Below are positions 7,238 to 9,555 of a stretch of 9,555 nt of DNA, piece by piece. The stretch covers positions 1 to 9,555 of the forward strand of contig CANFLP010000070.1 of the NCBI GenBank assembly GCA_947447835.1, written 5' to 3'. The number at the start of each line of letters is the position of its first letter. Position 1 is the first letter of the stretch. This DNA comes from Bacteroidota bacterium (GTDB taxonomy: Bacteria > Bacteroidota > Bacteroidia > Chitinophagales > Chitinophagaceae). The notes below the pieces were generated by a model that was not told the origin of the DNA, did not search any database, and saw nothing but the letters and a program-made list of their open reading frames with translations. A program made the translations under genes and the position numbers.

Positions 7238-8065
7238 ATGTTACATTATTACGATTACGGCGAAGATCAATTGGCTTATTTTGACGAAGGAGCTCATTTA
7301 GATAATAAAAAGACAACCCTATTATTAATACATGGTTTTGGTGAAGATCATTGTATTTGGAAAAGACAAATTGAATTTCTTGCACAATACTATCGTGTTA
7401 TTGCACCTAATTTACCTGGCGTACATTGCAAACCCTTAACCATACATCACACCGAGGCAGCTAGTATTGGAAGGTACGTAGAGGTTATGCACGAGTTAAT
7501 GCACAGCTTACACATTGAAAAATATTATGTATTAGGGCATAGTATGGGAGGTTATATTGGATTGGCTTTTGCCGATTACTATGTTAACCATGTAATTGGA
7601 TTAGGATTAATTCACTCTACTACATTTGAGGATAGCCCTGCTAAAAAAGAAAGTCGATTAAAAGTAGCCGAGTTTATACAAGAACATGGTACACGGAAAT
7701 TTTTAGAGACTAGTACGCAAAATTTATTTGCCAACGCATTTAAACAAGCGCATCCCGACCAAATCCAGGATGTAATGGATAGCGTAAGTGATATAAGCGT
7801 AGAAGCCATGATACAGTTTGTAATGGCTATGCGCAATCGTCGTTCACACCAACATATGCTAACCGAAAATCGCATTCCTATTTGGATGATTGTGGGTGAA
7901 GATGATATTGCCGTACCTATCGAAGATTCTTTACAACAAACTCAACTTTTACCTGCTAATAATGTTATAGTTTTGAAACAGGTAGGTCATATGGGCATGC
8001 TAGAGGCAACAGAACAAGTAAACAATGCACTACTTGGATTTATTCAAGCAGCAGAAATCAAATAA
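7238..8065 (+). CDS. Alpha/beta hydrolase, substrate unknown
   Basis: A 275-residue single-domain alpha/beta hydrolase without a signal peptide, so probably cytosolic. The oxyanion region HGFGED starts at His32. The nucleophile elbow is GHSMGG with Ser102. The acid is most likely Asp223 in GEDDIAVP, with Asp222 adjacent, and the general base is His251 in GHMGMLE. The complete triad and typical spacing indicate an active esterase, lipase or C-C-hydrolase-type enzyme. The cap region (about 128-205) is helical and polar and gives no substrate clue that I can read. The order guaB, lnb-like, hydrolase, SDR with gaps of 6-39 bp suggests one transcript, but does not reveal the substrate. Start ATG 7238 is the only sensible in-frame choice, placing the first beta-strand immediately after it. 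Confidence 0.88.
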   Translation: MLHYYDYGEDQLAYFDEGAHLDNKKTTLLLIHGFGEDHCIWKRQIEFLAQYYRVIAPNLPGVHCKPLTIHHTEAASIGRYVEVMHELMHSLHIEKYYVLGHSMGGYIGLAFADYYVNHVIGLGLIHSTTFEDSPAKKESRLKVAEFIQEHGTRKFLETSTQNLFANAFKQAHPDQIQDVMDSVSDISVEAMIQFVMAMRNRRSHQHMLTENRIPIWMIVGEDDIAVPIEDSLQQTQLLPANNVIVLKQVGHMGMLEATEQVNNALLGFIQAAEIK

Positions 8066-8104
8066 TTAAATTTTACAAGTAACCTTATTTTATAAATTAC
8101 AACT

Positions 8105-8860
8105 ATGTCAAAAACAGTAATAATCACAGGAGCAAGTTCGGGATTTGGAAAAGCAATGGCTGAAAAATTTGCAGCAGGTGGATGGAATCTAATTTTAACT
8201 GCACGCAGAAAAGAGAAACTAGAGGACGTTGTCGCTAATATACAAAAGCAATATGGTGTAAAAGTATTAAGCTTGGTTTTTGATATACAAAACAGAGCAG
8301 ATGTGTTTAAATATTTGGGTAACCTACCAACAGAATGGCAGGCCGTGGATGTATTGGTAAACAACGCAGGACTAGCTTTGGGCCGTGATGCTTTTCAGGA
8401 TGCTAATTTGGACGATTGGGAAACTATGATTGACACCAATGTTAAAGGATTATTGTACGCGTCAAAAGCAGTATTGCCTTACCTAACAAAACAAGAAGGG
8501 CATATTATAAATATTGGAAGCACTGCAGGCAAAGAAGTATACAAGGATGGTAATGTATACTGTGCCACTAAGCATGCTGTTGACGCCATTACAAAAGCAC
8601 AAAGAATTGATTTATTGCCACTACATATTAAAGTAACTTCTATTCATCCAGGTGCAGTTGATACTGACTTTTCTTTGGTTCGATTTAAAGGTGATGCTGC
8701 AAAAGCTGCGGCAGTATATGCTGGTTACACCCCATTGAGTGCGGGAGATATTGCTGACACCGCATGGTATGTAGCTAATTTACCAAAGCATGTTTGTATT
8801 AACGATTTAGTAATTACTTGTACAGCACAGGGTAATTCAACAACTATACATAAGGACTAA
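8105..8860 (+). CDS. Short-chain dehydrogenase/reductase, classical YdfG-like
   Basis: A 251-residue classical SDR oxidoreductase. The N-terminal Rossmann nucleotide loop is TGASSGFG (8-15). Arg34-Arg35 at the end of the second strand point to NADP(H) rather than NAD(H). NNAG is at 86-89, and the catalytic set is Ser139, Tyr152 and Lys156 (YCATK). The HPGAVDTDF strand follows the active site. Length and motifs resemble the YdfG family (3-hydroxy acid / L-allo-threonine dehydrogenase, malonic semialdehyde reductase), but SDR substrates cannot be assigned from sequence alone. It sits 39 bp after the hydrolase and is probably the last gene of that transcript, since the next gene converges on it. 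Its TAA stop forms the edge of a small hairpin. Confidence 0.93.
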   Translation: MSKTVIITGASSGFGKAMAEKFAAGGWNLILTARRKEKLEDVVANIQKQYGVKVLSLVFDIQNRADVFKYLGNLPTEWQAVDVLVNNAGLALGRDAFQDANLDDWETMIDTNVKGLLYASKAVLPYLTKQEGHIINIGSTAGKEVYKDGNVYCATKHAVDAITKAQRIDLLPLHIKVTSIHPGAVDTDFSLVRFKGDAAKAAAVYAGYTPLSAGDIADTAWYVANLPKHVCINDLVITCTAQGNSTTIHKD

Positions 8861-8880
8861 ACTATTTATTGGAAATAGTT
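8860..8880 (+). terminator. Hairpin at the end of the + strand gene cluster
   Basis: AACTATTT (8860-8867) and AAATAGTT (8873-8880) form a perfect 8-bp stem with a 5-base loop, beginning at the last base of the SDR stop codon. The position between convergent genes fits a terminator. The stem is AT-rich and is followed on the + strand by an A-rich rather than T-rich run, so it is not a textbook intrinsic terminator. It may instead protect the 3' end of the mRNA. Confidence 0.35.
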
Positions 8881-8946
8881 AAAATAAAAAGCGCTTCAAT
8901 TAATTAGTATCTAATATTAAAAGGATCTACTTAATGGGAGCGCTTT
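8881..8946 (-). terminator. Candidate terminator of the - strand nitronate monooxygenase gene
   Basis: Read on the - strand, AAAGCGCT (8946-8939) pairs with AGCGCTTT (8895-8888) over 8 bp and is followed by TTATTTT (8887-8881). The 5' arm lies in the last codons of the gene, and the 43-base loop contains the stop codon and a small ATTAG-TAT-CTAAT hairpin (8903-8915). The long loop and the self-palindromic AGCGCT core weaken the case. The T-rich tract on the correct side is its main support. Confidence 0.3.
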
Positions 8947-9555
8947 AATATGTTCCACACTTGCATTAAAATCTTTCCAAATTTCTTCTATAATTTGAGC
9001 AGCTGGTTTTATTTTGTCAATCATGGCACTCACCTGGCCAATTTCTAATTCACCTTCTTTCATATCTCCTTCATACATTCCTTTCTTTGCTCGTCCTCGA
9101 CCTAAGAAGGCAGCTAATGCTTCTTTTCCCTCCCCTTCTCTTTCTAAAGTCAATATACTAGTTGCAAAATCGTTTTTCAATAAACGCACAGGTGCCAATT
9201 GTTTTAAACCCAATTGCGTATCACCTTCGCCTGCTTCTAAAATGGCTTGTTTAAAATGAATATGTGCGCAGGATTCCATACTACAAACAAAACGAGAACC
9301 AATTTGCACTGCTTCGGCACCTAATGCAAATGCGGCTAACATTTGAGCCCCAGTAGCAATACCACCAGCGGCAATCACAGGAATCTTAACAGCCTTATAT
9401 ACCAAGGGAATCAATACCATCGTTGTAGTTTCTTCTCTACCATTATGTCCGCCTGCTTCAAAACCTTCAGCCACCACTGCATCACATCCAGCTGCTTCGG
9501 CCTTTTGCGCAAACAAAGCACTACTTACTACATGCACAACAATACAACCTGCTGC
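8917..9555 (-). CDS. Nitronate monooxygenase / NPD-family FMN flavoprotein (5' end outside window)
   Basis: The frame stays open to the window edge (residues A-A-G-C-I-V-V-H precede the GTG at 9537), so the gene is cut by the window and has no visible start; 212 residues are present. The family (2-nitropropane dioxygenase/FabK-like TIM barrels) uses FMN to oxidise nitronates or, as FabK, to reduce enoyl-ACP. Visible, numbered from base 9555: AEGFEAGGHNG with the active-site His37, IPVIAAGGIATG (58-69) and LGAEAVQIGSRF (78-89), which together bind the FMN phosphate. Next come the S-x-E-S-x-A-H segment, the lid region, and a C-terminal LGRGRAKKGMYEGDMKEGELEIGQ block typical of the Bacteroidota nitronate-monooxygenase-like branch. 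FabK is less likely because of that C-terminal block and GHNGREETTT. It converges on the SDR gene and is not part of the same transcript. Confidence 0.92.
   Translation of the reverse strand, partial: AAGCIVVHVVSSALFAQKAEAAGCDAVVAEGFEAGGHNGREETTTMVLIPLVYKAVKIPVIAAGGIATGAQMLAAFALGAEAVQIGSRFVCSMESCAHIHFKQAILEAGEGDTQLGLKQLAPVRLLKNDFATSILTLEREGEGKEALAAFLGRGRAKKGMYEGDMKEGELEIGQVSAMIDKIKPAAQIIEEIWKDFNASVEHIKALPLSRSF

Noticed and set aside
1..9555. A hidden defence system, mobile element, CRISPR array or secondary-metabolite cluster
   Set aside because: Every gene in the window belongs to a recognisable housekeeping, envelope or general enzyme family. No tandem repeats, transposase, integrase, toxin-antitoxin pair or tRNA was seen, and no gap exceeds 114 bp.

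Overview
The window is an ordinary chromosomal stretch from an AT-rich member of the Bacteroidota (GC roughly 35-40% by eye). Within the phylum a Chitinophagaceae-type organism seems most likely, but that is an inference. The supporting signs are an envelope protein with TPR, five-blade PD40, carboxypeptidase-regulatory-like and OmpA-C domains (the layout of the type IX secretion protein PorE); a DUF4105/Lnb-type membrane protein, a family best known from Bacteroidota; start codons without Shine-Dalgarno sequences; and a good match to the Bacteroidota promoter consensus (TTTG, 19 bases, TAnnTTTG).

Layout, left to right. The 3' part of folD (folate C1 metabolism) is followed after 23 bp by queE (7-deazaguanine/queuosine synthesis) and after another 29 bp by the 630-residue PorE-like envelope protein. 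A 114-bp gap, the longest in the window, precedes dprA (DNA processing and natural transformation). guaB (IMP dehydrogenase, GMP synthesis) starts 66 bp after dprA. An Lnb-like predicted lipoprotein N-acyltransferase follows after 6 bp, an alpha/beta hydrolase after 36 bp and a short-chain dehydrogenase after 39 bp. All eight genes are on the + strand. A nitronate-monooxygenase-like gene converges from the right on the - strand and runs off the window edge. The 56 bp between the convergent stops hold small hairpins. Both edge genes are cut by the window, not broken.

The spacing suggests two or three co-transcribed groups: folD-queE-porE-like; dprA, perhaps alone; and guaB-lnb-like-hydrolase-SDR. 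The genes do not form one obvious pathway. They are housekeeping functions (one-carbon, tRNA modification, purine) interleaved with envelope biogenesis. No transposase, integrase, CRISPR array, tRNA, rRNA or phage gene is visible, and codon use looks uniform throughout.

I did not find a new multi-gene system. The points most worth a second look are the PorE-like protein outside a recognisable T9SS cluster, the Lnb-like protein with a permuted His...Cys pair and five C-terminal membrane segments, a perfect 9-bp inverted repeat plus a 4-codon upstream ORF at the dprA start, and a consensus promoter whose predicted start site falls on the guaB ATG.
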